NCBI GenBank assembly: GCA_022560025.1
Contig: JAFISE010000074.1
Location: 87,315 to 151,314, forward strand
Source: Stagonosporopsis chrysanthemi
Taxonomy: Eukaryota; Ascomycota; Dothideomycetes; Pleosporales; Didymellaceae
DNA: 64,000 nucleotides
Reading direction: 5' to 3'
Shown here in pieces: positions 1-12,330 of the stretch. Each line of letters opens with the position of its first letter. Within the stretch, counting starts at the first letter, position 1. The notes under the pieces were generated by a model. The model saw nothing but the letters and a program-made list of their open reading frames with translations, was not told the DNA's origin and did no database searches. The position numbers and the translations under genes were made by a program.

Positions 1-1003
1 GACATGGCTTAACATGGCATGGCATGGCATGACAGGCGCGTGTACAGTATATACTTTTTCCCTACCATGACATGGGCTTTTAGGCGCATCATACACGAGG
101 GCGGCGTTGGCTATTGGCCACTGGGCGTTTTTTTTTGGGGACTGGGTAATGTGCGGGCGGTATGGATTTGTACTGTTGATGATGATGTAGTAGAAGTTTA
201 TGTAGATGTAGATGTAGTAATTGTTAATCTGAGATATTTTCATCCGTCTATTTCTTTATTAGGTTCTTTCTTTCTTTCTTCTTGCTTAACGTGTTCATGT
301 GTTTTTACTAGGGGATGATGGGATCGGTGTGGGGGTTGTCGTTGTTTTGCTGTGGTCTCTTCGATTTCTCTAAAAAGGATTTCTACTCTGAAATGCAGCG
401 TTTAGTCCATACATCCGAGCCACTTACAGTTCTGCCCACTGTGAACAAACTGGTGGGCTATCAGTGTCTATACTCTTTGTGCCAGCCTTTAGTGGGGTCT
501 GCATATGTTGGCAAGCACAGCAACCGATACGGTGCGCTCGTGTTCGTGTTCTGAAGTGCCAGTAATCGTTTTGAGGATAGGGTTGCACAAGTCCTGTCTT
601 GAGCCTCGTGCCTCGCTCTCATACTCGGCCGACGCTATAGAGTGTCTGATGTAAGTTTAGAGCATTGATGTGGGTTAAGAGGCTCAACAAACATGTCACT
701 TCCACCACGAGCCGAAGCTTGTCGCCGGAAAGATGCCTATCGACCAATCAGGATTGGTATGCATGCAGCTTCCCCGGTTGACGTCACAGCTACAACGGAA
801 CCAACGGAGACCAGGGCAGCACCGTCATTGTGGATTGGATATATACCTAACAAAGCTCTGCAATTCTTCTGCTTTCAAGCTCGAGCACCTTTGATACCCC
901 AGTTCCCTTTCGACTTTCTCCTTTTGCAATTCGCGACGCGCTGCGCGACGTCACCGATAACCAGCTTACGATAACGAGCAATTGAAGCTCCGCACGCGAC
1001 ACA
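1..1003. other. Non-coding left edge and upstream region of the phosphate carrier gene
   Basis: No convincing gene is seen. The first 40 bases carry a short GGCAT-type tandem repeat, and 180-225 has GATGTAGAT-like repeats. Bases about 890-930 are a pyrimidine-rich stretch just ahead of the phosphate carrier start, a common feature of strongly expressed fungal genes. The left part may be the 3' flank of a gene outside the window. Confidence 0.6.
779..786. promoter_or_regulatory. Palindromic CRE/ATF-like site TGACGTCA
   Basis: A perfect TGACGTCA palindrome lies about 220 bases upstream of the phosphate carrier start codon. This is the consensus bound by ATF/CREB-type bZIP factors. The match is exact, but use in vivo is an inference and an 8-bp match can occur by chance. 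Confidence 0.35.
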
Positions 1004-2021
1004 ATGGCAGACAAGCTCGGCGCACTGAAGCCCAAGCAGAAGATTGAACTGTACTCCGGCAACTACTTCGCAGCATGCACGATCGGCGGCATCATTGCGT
1101 GCGGACCCACGCACACCATGGTCACACCTCTTGACCTGGTGAGTACAACCCATGCACTACCAGCACCCTTCTAACTCTACAGGTAAAATGCCGCCGTCAA
1201 GTCGATGCCAAACTTTACAAATCCAACGCCGAAGCATGGAAGATGATCTACTCCAAAGAAGGCCTGCGCGGCGTCTTCTTTGGCTGGTCGCCCACCTTCG
1301 TCGGCTACTCGCTCCAAGGCGCCGGCAAGTACGGTTTCTACGAGGTCTTCAAGTACCTGTACGGCGAGCAGCTTGCGCCGGGCGCGCCGAAAACTATCGT
1401 CTTCCTGGCGGCCTCCGCGTCCGCCGAGTTCCTCGCCGACATCGCGCTGTGTCCCCTCGAGGCCATCAAGGTCCGCATGCAGACCACGATGCCGCCGTTC
1501 GCACACTCGCTGAGGGAGGGCTGGAGCAAGGTCGTCGCCGAGGAGGGCGTCGGTGGGCTGTACAAAGGCTTGTACCCTCTGTGGGCACGCCAGATCCCGT
1601 ATACGATGGTCAAATTTGCGACCTTTGAGGAGACGGTCAAGCGAATTTATCAGTTCCTCGGCAAGCCGAAGGAGTCGTTCAACTCATTGCAGCAGACGGG
1701 AGTTTCGTTCTTGGGTGGCTACATTGCAGGTGTTGGATGTGCGGTTGTGTCGCATCCTGCTGGTACGTTAACCCTTCAAGTTTATTAGCACTCGTCTAAC
1801 GATGAACAGATGTCATGGTCTCGAAACTCAACAGCGACCGCAAGGCCGGCGAGGGCGCTGGACAGGCCATCACTAGAATCTACGGCAACATCGGGTTCCG
1901 CGGTCTGTGGAACGGTCTGCCGACCCGTATTTTCATGATTGGCACTTTGACTGCGTTCCAGTGGCTCATCTACGACTCGTTCAAGGTGTATCTCGGTCTG
2001 CCGACTACTGGTGGTCACTAG
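1004..2021 (+). CDS. mir1: Mitochondrial phosphate carrier (Mir1/PiC type)
   Basis: Inner-membrane carrier that imports phosphate with a proton into the mitochondrial matrix for ATP synthesis. Exons 1004-1138, 1183-1762 and 1810-2021 give 308 residues, close to the usual length of about 310. The introns (44 and 47 nt) have GTGAGT and GTACGT donors and CAG acceptors, and the phases match. All three mitochondrial-carrier repeats are visible, each with its signature: PLDLVKCR near residue 42 (rebuilt across intron 1), PLEAIKVRMQ near 140 and HPADVMVSKL (rebuilt across intron 2). KCR after the first signature is typical of the phosphate subfamily. The chosen start, ACAATGG, is the only one giving a compact N-terminus ahead of repeat 1. 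Identity is very secure; which paralogue this is in the host is not known. Confidence 0.96.
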
Positions 2022-2974
2022 ACCTGGGTAAATCTTCAGCAACAGTGTAATGTTTAGTTCTTAGGCGTTAGGATGCTCACAGGGAATCGAGGCGTATGGA
2101 TGCTCGTCAATTCTATTGTTCTAATTTCAATCCAACACCAGGCGTTAAAGTGCATAAACGTAAGAAGAACGCACAGTTCAGATGGCATGATGTTGACTAA
2201 CAATGGACTGAGGAAGGAAGTCCAGATTTTAGTTGGCGTATCGCATGAGGCTCGGTGTCAATTGCGGGGCCCCTCGACCTCCTTCCTTTCTCGAATTCGA
2301 TCTGCGTGTCGTATCCAACCCCTCCGGAGCCGCTGCCAACGGGTCATAGCCCATCTCAACAGACTAAAAGTTGGATCTTTCGAGCACCCTGATGGCTAAC
2401 TAGGCCATGTCTTGGTTCTGCAGCCAGGCCGTTAAGGAATTGGCGACTGCATGTCTTATGACTTGCAGTAGATGCCCTGCAGCGAACCCGTACGCCCATG
2501 TAATGTCTCGGTACCGGTAGGTCGGTGACTGTCACATTTCGGTGGAAATGCACAGCACTACCAGAAAACTACAATGAAGTATATCGCAGGCTACAGGTTG
2601 ATCGGCATCCAAGCATTTGGCCCGCTGCCAAGTCAAAGCTTTCGGTCAGAGTAGGAGAGGCGACCGACACGATCAGGACGCAATGAGACCGACGGCTTCA
2701 GAGATTTCATCGCTGACTTGCGTACATTGCGTGAATCCATACAGAATGTCCGGAGACGAATGGCCATCGCCGCATACGCACCACTTTTGTTATCTTCTAG
2801 CCTTGGCGCCCAGAGGTATGTACTCCACTCCGCTCGACTGCCGACAGCTGCATCATCTTGGACATACCGCACCGTGATCGGACCGTCGGGTACGATGTTG
2901 GAGTATATAAGTAGTGCTAAGTCGGCGCAGGACATGGCCGTACAGTTTCAACGGACTAGCTGTGCACTCTCGGC
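2022..2974. other. Intergenic region between the phosphate carrier and the amino-acid oxidase
   Basis: Only short ORFs without family features are present. The last 75 bases contain GAGTATATAAGTAG at about 2901-2914, a plausible TATA box some 70 bases upstream of the oxidase start codon. Confidence 0.6.
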
Positions 2975-5111
2975 ATGGCACCATCCCTTCTTCTAGCCTA
3001 CACGGCTGCAGCAGCACTCACAGCCCAGTGCGTTCGTGCGGAACCTCTCCACCGTCAGCACCTTTCCTTCCAAGGCCCGTTCGAAGTCGAAGCCGATGGG
3101 ATCCAGAACATCAACGTCGCGTACCACAGCGATCTGAACGGAGAGCTGACAATAGCGTACGGCGCGTGCAATCTCGCAAGCAGTTCTCAGGCCGCACATC
3201 ACGTCGGGAGTACTCAGATTGGCAACCATCCTTTCGCCAAGCGCCATGTAGGATGGGAGGACAGCAGGCCCACCAAGTTCGTCTGGAAGGCACCGGCCAG
3301 TGTTGAGGCCGGATGTCTCCATGCCTTCATCGACGACGAATTGGTGGGGAGTTCGGAGAGGTATAAGGTGAAGAGGAGGCAGGTGAAGAAGCGGGCTACC
3401 TTTGCGGATGTCTCTGATCCGATGGGGCCGTGGTTTGATGGAGTGGAGTATCTGAAGCAGAAGAATCCCAATGAGACGTTCGTTGCAACTACGAAAGAGA
3501 AGAAGTTTGGTATCCTTGGTGGTGGTATCTCAGGGCTTCTGACTGCTGTAAGTATTATTGCTTTAGTAGTTGCTTGTTACTCGATCAGATACTGACATCT
3601 CATAGCTCATCCTTGATTCAGTGGGCATTCACAACTGGAAGATCCTCGAGTCGTCTGATCGTCTGGGAGGTCGCATGATGACAGCGTACCTGAACAACAC
3701 CAAGCCTGAGGAGTATCAGTACCACGAGCTTGGTCCCATGCGCTTCCCGTACACCATCCACGATGCAGAGACTAATGAAACCTTTGCAATCGAGGACCAG
3801 AAGATGATCTTCCAGCTTGCCGACATTCTCAACGAGATGAACGAAGATGAGGACCCGGCACTTCAGGTCAAATTCATCGACTGGATTCAGACCAGCGACA
3901 ACGCGCCGGTGGCGACATCACAGCGCCGCCCAGATGGAACAATCCCAGGCCGTATGGAGACAAGACTGAACCCGGCACTTCTCGACAACGCTAATCTCAC
4001 GTACTCGAACACGACCGCGGTCTACGAGGCGATGGCAGCACTTGACAACTTCAAGGCTCTGACCCCCGAGCGTGTACGCTTCTACGCAAAGGACATCTTC
4101 CGCGCCCACAAGCAAGCCGTGGAGCAGGGCATGCTTGACTTCAGCGAGGTCGAGTACCTCCGATACGCCATGGGCTACGACGCCAACATCACCGATCAGG
4201 TCACCACAACTGCCGTCTCCTGGCCCATGTGGGAGTTCGAAACCGTCTACTTCATGGCCAACAAGTGGCTCACAATCGACAAGGGCATGAGCCGCCTCCC
4301 CGAAGCCTTCCGCCCGCTCGTGCAGAACCGCACAAGCTTCAACACCAAAGTCTTCGCCGTCAAGCACCACGCCGACTCCAACTCGCTCACCGTCTCCTCA
4401 CGCCCCACCGGCAGCAGCCCATGGACCACAAACACCACAACCGAGTCCTTCGACTACGTCTTCAACTCGGTTCCCTTCAACCTCCTCCGCTTCTGGGAGC
4501 TGCCCCCGCACTCGTCGCTGCTCAAACGCGCAATCGAACGCACCGTCTTCGACGGCGCCGTCAAAGTCGCCATGCAGTACGAGACGCGCTTCTGGGAGCA
4601 CCTGGAGCGGCCGATCATCGGCGGGTGCGGGCGCGTCGACATCCACGGCATCGGGCAGATCTGCTACCCGAGCTACGAGATCAACGCCACAGGACCCGGC
4701 ACCCTGCTGACGTCGTACATCTCGTCGTCGGACGCGGTCGTCGCGTGCTCGATGCCCGCCGAGGAGCACATTGCGTACATCCAGCGCGCAATGGTGGAGC
4801 TGCACGGCCCCGTTGCCGACGAGCAGTGGACGGGCAACTATGCGCGGCACTGCTGGGAGCAGGACGAGCACCACGCGGGCAGCTGGGCGGTGCCGATTGT
4901 GCCGCAGCAGCAGCTGTACTTGCCGGCGTTCTGGCAGACGGAGTTTAACACCGTTTTCATCGGGGAGCACACGAGTTATACGCATAGCTGGGTGTTTAGC
5001 GCGCTGGAGAGCGCGGTGAGGGGCAGCGTGCAGATGTTGCTTGATGTTGGGCTGGTGGAGGAGGCGAAGGAGGTGAACCGGCGGTGGATGGCGCGGTGGA
5101 TTAACTTGTGA
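2975..5111 (+). CDS. Secreted L-amino-acid oxidase (flavin amine oxidase family)
   Basis: FAD enzyme expected to deaminate L-amino acids outside the cell, giving the 2-oxo acid, ammonia and hydrogen peroxide. Exons 2975-3547 and 3606-5111, with a 58-nt intron (GTAAGT..ATAG) in phase 0, give 692 residues. Residues 1-22 form a signal peptide ending CVRA. The FAD dinucleotide-binding motif GILGGGISGLLTA ends exactly at the intron (about 179-191) and continues with an acidic strand end and DRLGGR. ELGPMRFP (about 232-239) is the substrate-side motif of the LAAO subgroup. The C-terminal FAD-contact motif GEHTSYTHSWVFSALESA is intact. The 170-residue segment before the FAD motif is long and resembles the N-terminal extension of fungal secreted LAAOs. 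Role in nitrogen scavenging or peroxide-based antagonism is inferred from the family. Confidence 0.9.
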
Positions 5112-7220
5112 GCGGGGATAGAGAGAGCAGCGTAGCCCTGGTGTGGATGAATCGCAGCAGGCGATGGATTCGAAGACCACACACCCACCCACAGCCTTTC
5201 ATGTGTCTCCCCGAAACCCAAAATCTTCTCATTCTCCTCGTTCTCCTCACACCTCACACCTCACACCACATGATCGTGCTGCGTACCACCTCCTCCAGGA
5301 CTGGCACGCACTCCTAACAGCGCTCCTGCAGGCTGCAAAAGATGCTAGAACCCTTTGCTGAGCGATCTACGAGCTTGCATCCCGCCCCGCTTTGTGGGGC
5401 CGTGAAAAGCATACAACATCAAGGTGGAGAGGCCGCGGGCTGGACTGCTGTTCTCCAGCTGATCGCTTCCAGCAGGGTGCAAGGATGGGTCTTTCGTGGA
5501 CGGGGGAAGTGTCGAACGTAGAGGCCTCGATGACGGGGAAGGGGAGTCGAGCGATTTCCAATGGGTAAGTTGAGTTGGGCTGATCTGGAGAGTGGGTGCC
5601 GGGAGCACGGAACGCCGTGCTAAGACGGAAGGACGGATGGGGAGGCTTGGGCGCTGTCAGTAGGGGTGGATAGTGGTGGAGTTGCGCAGTGCAGAAGGGC
5701 GATTGGGGGGGCGGTGAGTGGGGTCATGTGCGGAGCGGCTGGTGTGTCTGGCTGTAGCATGAGGGTGTGGCCAAGTCTGCCGAAGCATATGATGCCCGAA
5801 GTGCAGGAGATTTGAATCCTCTGTATTGCAAGGATGCAGTGCCTGACGCCGGGACGTCTTGGGAATCCGGTCCGGGGAGGTCGATCCGGTGGAGAAGTAG
5901 AGACTAGCTCACGAATAGCTGAGATGTAGCTAGGATAGATAGAATTTCTCACAAGACACAGACAGACAGCCACGCTACGTCGGGATCGTTCAGTGCGGTC
6001 CCGTATTCTATCTATATCCAGCTAATGGCGACAAGGAGTAACTACTTACAGTGTATCGCGAGTACGATAGAAGGGTCGGAGGACTTGCTACACCAACAAC
6101 AACAGGAACAACAATAATATAGTTCTATAGCTAGTACTGCGCTGTGGAGATGTCTACTACAAGCCAACACAACACGACATAACTTTGTACCATCTAGAGC
6201 CAAGAGCCCAGGGAGAGTGCAGCGTCGTGCATTTCTGTCTGTTTTTTTTTTCTTTCTAACAGAAGTTAAGGGTAGAAAGACGACAGGCATTGAGACAGAA
6301 AGCCCTTAGCTTGTCTTTATAAGGTAGATTCATGCTGTAAGAGATTCGCGCAGCAGGAGAATTTGCGCAGTAGAAAAAAGTCTTTTTTTTTAAAAAAAAA
6401 AAAAAAAAAAACTACCCTCAGGTCTGATCTGAATTCTATCTATGCCTATGCTTATGCCTATGCCTTTGCGATTGCGAGCTGGGATTAGGGTTGGTCCCTT
6501 TCAAATCGACATACAACACGTGTCCGTTTATAGAAAGGAGGTTTTGGAGAAAAAAACAATGAAAAAAAAAAGAAGAAACACCAAGCTCCCGGAAATCAAG
6601 ATCGTGAACTACTTTTGCGCCTTCCCTCGGTTCCGTCCGGTGCGGTCCGGTCCTGTCCGGTGCGGTCCCTACCCTGCCCAACCATCTATGCGCGACAGCA
6701 AGGGGGAGGAGGGGGGGGGGACCAGCAACCGCACATGTATCGTGTCGTTGGAGAACAATAACAATACACAGCCTCTTTCGGTCGTCTTGTGCCGGGACGC
6801 AGCACGCGAGAACGAGCGCTGCAAGGTAAAGTACAAGAAATGTGCATGTGTCAAGCAAGGAAGAGAGAAACGCCTGCTGAACCCCAAACCCAACGCAACC
6901 CGGAGAACCATGCGCATGCAAAGGGTGAGCGAGCGAGGGACGGTAGCGAATGTGGACGAGCGCCGAATGTGAGGCCTGGAGAAGAGAGAGCATGCACGTC
7001 GTGAGGTAATGAGACACAAGGCAGGCCAGCTCCCTTCTCTCCAACACGTGGGAGATCGTATACAAAGGACATGAGATGAGATGAGATGATGATGATGTTA
7101 TGCCGCTTTATCCGCTCGCTTGAGAGAGATGACGAAACAATGGACAAGAAGGAGGCGACGCGTCGAGGACAGCGCGGAAAGCTACGAGTAGCTGAGGAGA
7201 GCTTATCTCTGTGGGAGACG
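5112..7220. other. Long intergenic region between convergent genes, with simple repeats
   Basis: No gene is supported. It holds the 3' flanks of the oxidase and of the minus-strand Puf gene. Simple sequence includes CACACCT repeats near 5250-5270, T-run/A-run at about 6387-6410, a GCCTAT-type repeat at about 6440-6470, a CCGGT-rich stretch near 6635-6665, and GATGA repeats at about 7070-7097. The open frames here lack domains and are interrupted by these repeats. Confidence 0.6.
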
Positions 7221-7291
7221 TTAGCGTCTAGCGCCAGGCGCTGGGGACGCATTTCTGCTTACCCGACCGCGTCGCTGACCGCCTCCGGCAG

Positions 7292-7326
<35 letters not shown>

Positions 7327-10300
7327 TGTGGAGGCATGTACATTCCGTAAGGGTACATTTGCGCGCCCATGCCAGGCGGCATGCCCTGGCCGGCCAGGTT
7401 GACAGGCTGCATCATGGGCGAGCCGGTGAAGCCCGGGGCGGCAACCGGAGAGGCGTTGCGGTACGCGTCGACCGGTGGCTGGAAGCCGTTCATCTGGGGG
7501 TAGAACTGGCCCTGGCGAGCGAGCAGCTGCTGGTACTGGAGCTGCTGCTGACCGTTCATGGCCTGCATGTTGGGCATGTACATGGGCCCGCCGGGTCCCA
7601 TGCCGTACTGGTCGAAGCCGTTCGAATCCATGCTGGAGGTGCGCTGCAGAGCGATCGGGTCGAAGCCAGGAGCGGGAGCTCCATAGAAACTCCTGGGCTC
7701 GATCTGCGAGCTGTCACGGGACGCCGATCGGGTGGTAGACGAGTCACGATTGCCAGGTCCGCCACGGGTGGAAAGACCCACTTCGTCCATGAGGCGCTTG
7801 TAGCCCTGCTGAGGCTGAGCCTTGATGCGGATGAGGACGTTGCGGACGTTCTGCACAACCTCGGCACGGATCTTCTCGTCGAAGAAGGGAGTAGTCAGGA
7901 CCTTGAAGATCAAGGTAGCACCACAGTTCTGGTCGGACAGGATCTCTTCCAAGATCTGATCGTTGGGCGAGAAGAACAACGCTTGCAGGATAATGTCGCG
8001 AGCCTCGGGCTCGTTGCGCTGGTTGATAATCTTCAACACTGTGAGGTAAGCAACCTTGTGGGTGCACAGGTGGACAATGTGCGGGACGAGACGGGGAGCC
8101 AGGACAGTGCGCCTCCGGGGGAAAGTGCAGGTATCGAGGAACCACGTCAAGAGCAGCGCGCCGTTGGCGTTGGTCGCAAGCTGGACGCTGTGGAGAGCAA
8201 TGGCGGCAGCGACCGTGCGCTGCTGATCCTTGCTCGCAAAGTGGCTCTCCAAGCAGGCACGCATGGCGCGAGCTCCGAAGCGGCCCTGGGCAAGATCCCA
8301 GAGGCGGCCGAGCATGACCTCGAAGATGAAGTTGTTGAGGTGCTGGTACTTGAGGCAGCCCTGCATGACGTAGTTGCCAAACTGGTCGAGGAACAGAGCC
8401 ATGGCGTATGGTCGAAGGGCTTCGACGACCATCTTCTGCATGTTGAGTGACTTGGAGACATCGATGATCTTCTGCGCGGCCCAGGTGCCGTTCTTGTGGA
8501 TGCCAATTTTAGCTAGGTGAGGAGCGATCTCACGGAGCATTGCTTCCTTGGTGTGCTCAGAGCAGTGCTCAAACAGCTTCTGCACGACGGTGTTTCCAAG
8601 GTAGTCGGATGAAAGCTCGGCAATCTCGGGAAGCATGTTCATAGCAATAGACTCAATCTCCTCGGTAGAGCAAGAGCCGTTGTCGATGCGCTTGCGGATC
8701 TCACGCAGCCTGGGAGCATCGTGGACCCGAGTGTGGCTTGGCTCCTCGACAGGAGGGATTTCATCGACGTAGCTGTTGTACTGGATGGCTGCCTCGACCT
8801 GCGCGTTGATCCTGCCCTGATCGTCGTCGGTGGCACCCAGATCTTTCACAATCTGGAGAATGTCGCCGCGGATGTCAGTCAGCTCAGGGGTAACCAGAGG
8901 TGCGTTGGCAGTAGCGAGGTTGGCCGTGTGTGCCTTGAGAGTGTTGCTGCTAGCAGCGCCTTCAGCCTGAGCTTTGGAGAGTGGGTCTGGGCTTGGCGAG
9001 GGGAAGACGCCGTTGTGGCCAGGCGTGGCAGCGGCACTGGGGATCTTGGCGTAGCCAATGCGTACGGGACCGGCTCCGGGGAAGATCTCCTTGCCGTTGA
9101 GCTGGGACTTTGCCTGCACAGCGCTCTCGAGGTTCTCGAAGTTGACGAAACCGCAGTTCTTGTGGGTCAGCACACGAGTGGACTCGATGGTTCCGAATGT
9201 GCTGAAGATGACGTTCAAAGATGAGACCGTGGTGGAGGAAGGAATGTTGCCCAGCCACAGCGACCTCGTCGGACCCTCGAGCGTGCCGTCGTCACCGAGA
9301 TTGGCACTCGACTCGTGAGCACCACGGAGATGGAGGTTCTTGACGGCCTCGGTCAGGTTGTACTCGGCGTCTTCGGTCAGTTCGGAAGCTCCCAGGCGAG
9401 TGGGCATGTAGCTGCGCATGAGGCGCTGCTGGGGAGCATCCAAGACACCGGCAGTCCTGGCACGAGGACGGGCGTTGGAGGCGTAGTTGGCGAAAGCCTG
9501 CACCTCGAGGTTGTGCTGGCGTACAGCCTCGTGAATCAGGAGAGCATTCGCCTCAGCTGGAGTCATGGCGCCGCTGTAGTTGCCGAACTGGTCGAGTTCA
9601 TCCTCGTCTTCGGCATACTTTTCCTTTGCGTTTACCGAGTACGAACGGAAGCGGTTGGCGCTGTTCAGGCTCTGGCCATTGGCGTTCCGCTGGCTCTCGA
9701 GCAGGAGCTCAATGTCAGAGGGTGCCAGCTGAGCGCGGACAGGCTGGGGAGTGTCTACCAGGCCGAGGTAGTCGAGCGTCTTGACGTCGGTGTCGGCGAG
9801 CGAATCGCGGGAGAAGTGGGACTGGGGCGAGCCAGGACCGTTGGACGGCTGCGAGGCAATGCTGTGCAGGGTGCTGCTGCGCTCGCGGTTGCTCTGCCAG
9901 CCACTCGAGAAGATGGAGTTGCCAAAGGGCGAGACGGACGGCGGCAGGTAGCCGGGACGTTGAGGCATGGAGCCAGCACGAAGGCGAGAGAGCAAGACCG
10001 ACTTGGCGGCAGCGTTGGTGGAGCCAGGGGCAGCAAAGGCTGGGGCGGTGTCGGTGGGTGTGCCTGGTGCGGGCTTGAAGGGGCTTGTGGAGGGAGTCGG
10101 GCGTGAGGTCTTGGGCAGGAGGGAGGAGGACGAGGACAGGGACATTAAGCCACCGGGTGCTGCGGAGGGAGAGAAGCGTGAAGGCAGGGTGCCAGCGCGG
10201 GCACGGCGGGTAGATGTGTGGGAGGCTGACGTGGTCTCTGGCATGGCGTGGTTGAAGTCAGGGAAGCTGTCTGCGCTGGGAGACTCCGGGATGGTCTCAC

Positions 10301-10671
10301 GCAATGGCGTCGAGTTGCCGCTGGTAGGAGGTCCCCACATTTGTGGAGTCAAGCCTTCCTGTGCTTGGATCTCGCGTGCACTGGCGTTCCATGTTAGCCA
10401 GCATGACACGTTGTTTCAGGAGTGCGACAAACCGTTTGGAAAATAGGCGGCCGCTGTATTCATGCGAGGGGGAGCCGGAGCCGAGGCGTGCGCCGGCTGC
10501 AGCAGGGCCCAGGGGATTCGAGGTGGCTGCAGGGAAGCGGCCGCCCGAGGGAGGCTCGACGGGCGAGGCGGCGCCGCTGGACGAGGCCGAGTGCGGGTGC
10601 GGGGCGTTGGCGCTCAGCTGGGGCAGGTAGGCCAGGTTGATGTGGTGGTCGGGCCGCTGGGAGGGAGCCAT
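7221..10671 (-). CDS. Jsn1/Puf1-like RNA-binding protein: RRM plus Pumilio repeats
   Basis: Post-transcriptional regulator of the Puf family that binds 3' UTRs; yeast Jsn1/Puf1 and Puf2 share the RRM-then-Puf arrangement. Two exons: 10671-10433 and 10380-7221, separated by a 52-nt intron (10381-10432) with donor GTTTGT, branch-like GCTAAC and CAG acceptor. The phase-2 join restores SKR/AREIQ, giving 1132 residues. Order: low-complexity Ser/Pro-rich N-terminus; RRM at about 453-527 (WLGNIPSSTT, CGFVNFEN); Puf repeats at about 660-920, for example YLGNTVVQKLFE, NGTWAAQKII and QFGNYVMQG; a Gln/Pro/Met-rich tail with a poly-Gln run. Several repeats deviate from the canonical array, as in Jsn1. 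The start is the first ATG in frame with the rebuilt N-terminus. Its neighbour Vps72 is transcribed divergently. Confidence 0.9.
7291..7330 (+). repeat. CTG/CAG trinucleotide repeat coding poly-Gln in the Puf protein
   Basis: About a dozen CTG units on the plus strand (CAG in the coding sense) encode a run of 12 glutamines near the C-terminus of the Puf protein. Replication slippage could make its length vary between strains. Confidence 0.85.
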
Positions 10672-10925
10672 TATGGATTACAGGTGCAGTCTCGCGGCGT
10701 GTGCGAGGGCGGGACAGCCGGGTGCGGGCGGCGTGTGGGCGAGCTGAGAGCGTTGGTGGGGTGGGCCGGCCAGACGAGGGGGTCGCTCAGCGCAGGATGT
10801 GCAAGGGGCGGGGAGCAGGACGCCCTTGGGACCCAGGCGGTTGATGCGTGGGTGCGATTGAGCGATTGGCGTGTGCCTCTGTACAGGGTGGCAGCGAACA
10901 CGGCTCGTCCTTGGGTGCTCGTCGT

Positions 10926-10968
<43 letters not shown>

Positions 10969-12330
10969 TGTGTGTGTGTGTGTGTAGTGCGGGCGCGGCT
11001 GGAGCTCGGGCTGCGGGGCGCGGAGGCTGGCGACGAGGCTCGCAGCGAGGCGGGCGGCGACGGGGCGGTCTATGGGGACGGGGCGCGGGCGCGGGCGAGG
11101 GCGAGGGACGCTGAAAGGAGTGTCTTGCAGGGCGCGCGGGCGGCAGGGTGGCAGAGAAGCGCGTCGTCGAGGCGCGGGCAGGCGGTGGTGCAATAAACAG
11201 GCACGGCGAGGGTGCTGGAGAAGAAGCAAGGAAAGATGGGATTACGCAGGGGGGATCTGATTAGACACGAGCGCTCATGAGCATGGCGGTCCGGCAGCAG
11301 CAGCGATGGGGGGGGGGGGGGGGGGATACGGCGGGCAGACGATGTGAGATGCCTGAGGTGATGAAAGTCGGGCTCGCTTGCAAAGGCCCGTCTCCAGGTG
11401 CAGCTGCTAGCGCGAGCACGTTCACAGCAGACAGCAAGCAGACCTGGGCAGACAGACCAACAGACAGTGCGTGGTGCGGTGCGTGCACTGGGGCGGCGAT
11501 CTGGCGATGCTGACGATGCGGCCGTCTTCTGCCTTCTGCCTTCTGCCTTCTGCCTCCTGCGCTCTGCGTCCTGGCACAGCAATAGGGGCCTCTGGGCCTC
11601 CGGGCCTCCTCTGCCTCTGCGTGCTGGCCGGCGTCGCTGCGTGCTCCTGTGCGGCGCGCCCTGGTTGGCCCGCGGGCATGGCTAGCAGCCCGCACTGAAA
11701 CGTTCAGAGGCGCGTCGCACCTCCAATCTGACGTGGACACCCACGACTGCGACCTGCCATGTGTCCTCATTGGCCCGCTGCTGCCAGAACAATGCTGTAC
11801 ATGGTAATGCCCACAGAGATGCGTCGCGTTCCGGGAGCCGGCAGGCTGCATGGAGAGGGACTTGCTCGGCGCAGGTGCAGGTGCAGGTGCAGGTGCACGA
11901 GAGAAGAGTTTTGCGTCTCTGCACAGTATATAGACCGGGCAGCTCGCAGTGCAGAGCAGACACGTCGACACGCACGACGCCGCTTGAAACATGGTCTTCT
12001 GGAAGCAGGCGCGGCTTCATGCCACAGCGCCCAGCTACAGCCGGACCAAAGCGGACTAGGCGGCTTCGACCGTTGTCAATCCCAGACTGGCGCCATGTTT
12101 CAAGTGTCTCAGACTGGCCAAGCCTTTCTGAATCGCCGGCGCGTCACTCACTTGCACCTTGACAGCAGCATAGACGGCCGCCAGACACATCCCGGCCGCA
12201 CTGCGCCAACCGAGACCCCGCGCATTCATGGAAGCCTTGGAGAAGTCGCCGCCCGCCCCGTCATCGCTGTCTGTCCCGCCGTGAACGCGCGCCCGCCCTG
12301 CACCCAGCTGCACCCTGCCAGTGCGTCGCC
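10672..12330. other. Divergent promoter region between the Puf gene and vps72, rich in simple repeats
   Basis: The 1659 bases between two outward-facing start codons contain no supported gene. They carry a TG dinucleotide array (10924-10985), a 16-base G run near 11311-11325, TTCTGCC repeats near 11525-11560 and GCAGGT repeats near 11873-11898. Long open frames on both strands come from this GC-rich, repeat-driven composition. A possible TATA box for vps72 is seen at AGTATATAGAC near 11925, far from the start codon, so a long 5' leader or an unseen upstream exon is possible. Confidence 0.6.
10924..10985 (+). repeat. TG/CA microsatellite in the Puf promoter
   Basis: About 30 TG units with two TATG interruptions, about 250-315 bases upstream of the Puf start codon. 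Such alternating purine-pyrimidine tracts can adopt Z-DNA and mutate in length. Confidence 0.95.

Noticed and set aside
7086..8450. A 454-residue plus-strand frame opposite the Puf gene
   Set aside because: It is antisense to the conserved Puf repeats; its Leu/Val/His-rich sequence is the complement of the coding strand.
10678..11992. Long open frames on both strands in the Puf-vps72 promoter region
   Set aside because: They are driven by GC-rich composition and by TG, CT and G repeats, show no domain or signal peptide, and overlap each other on both strands.
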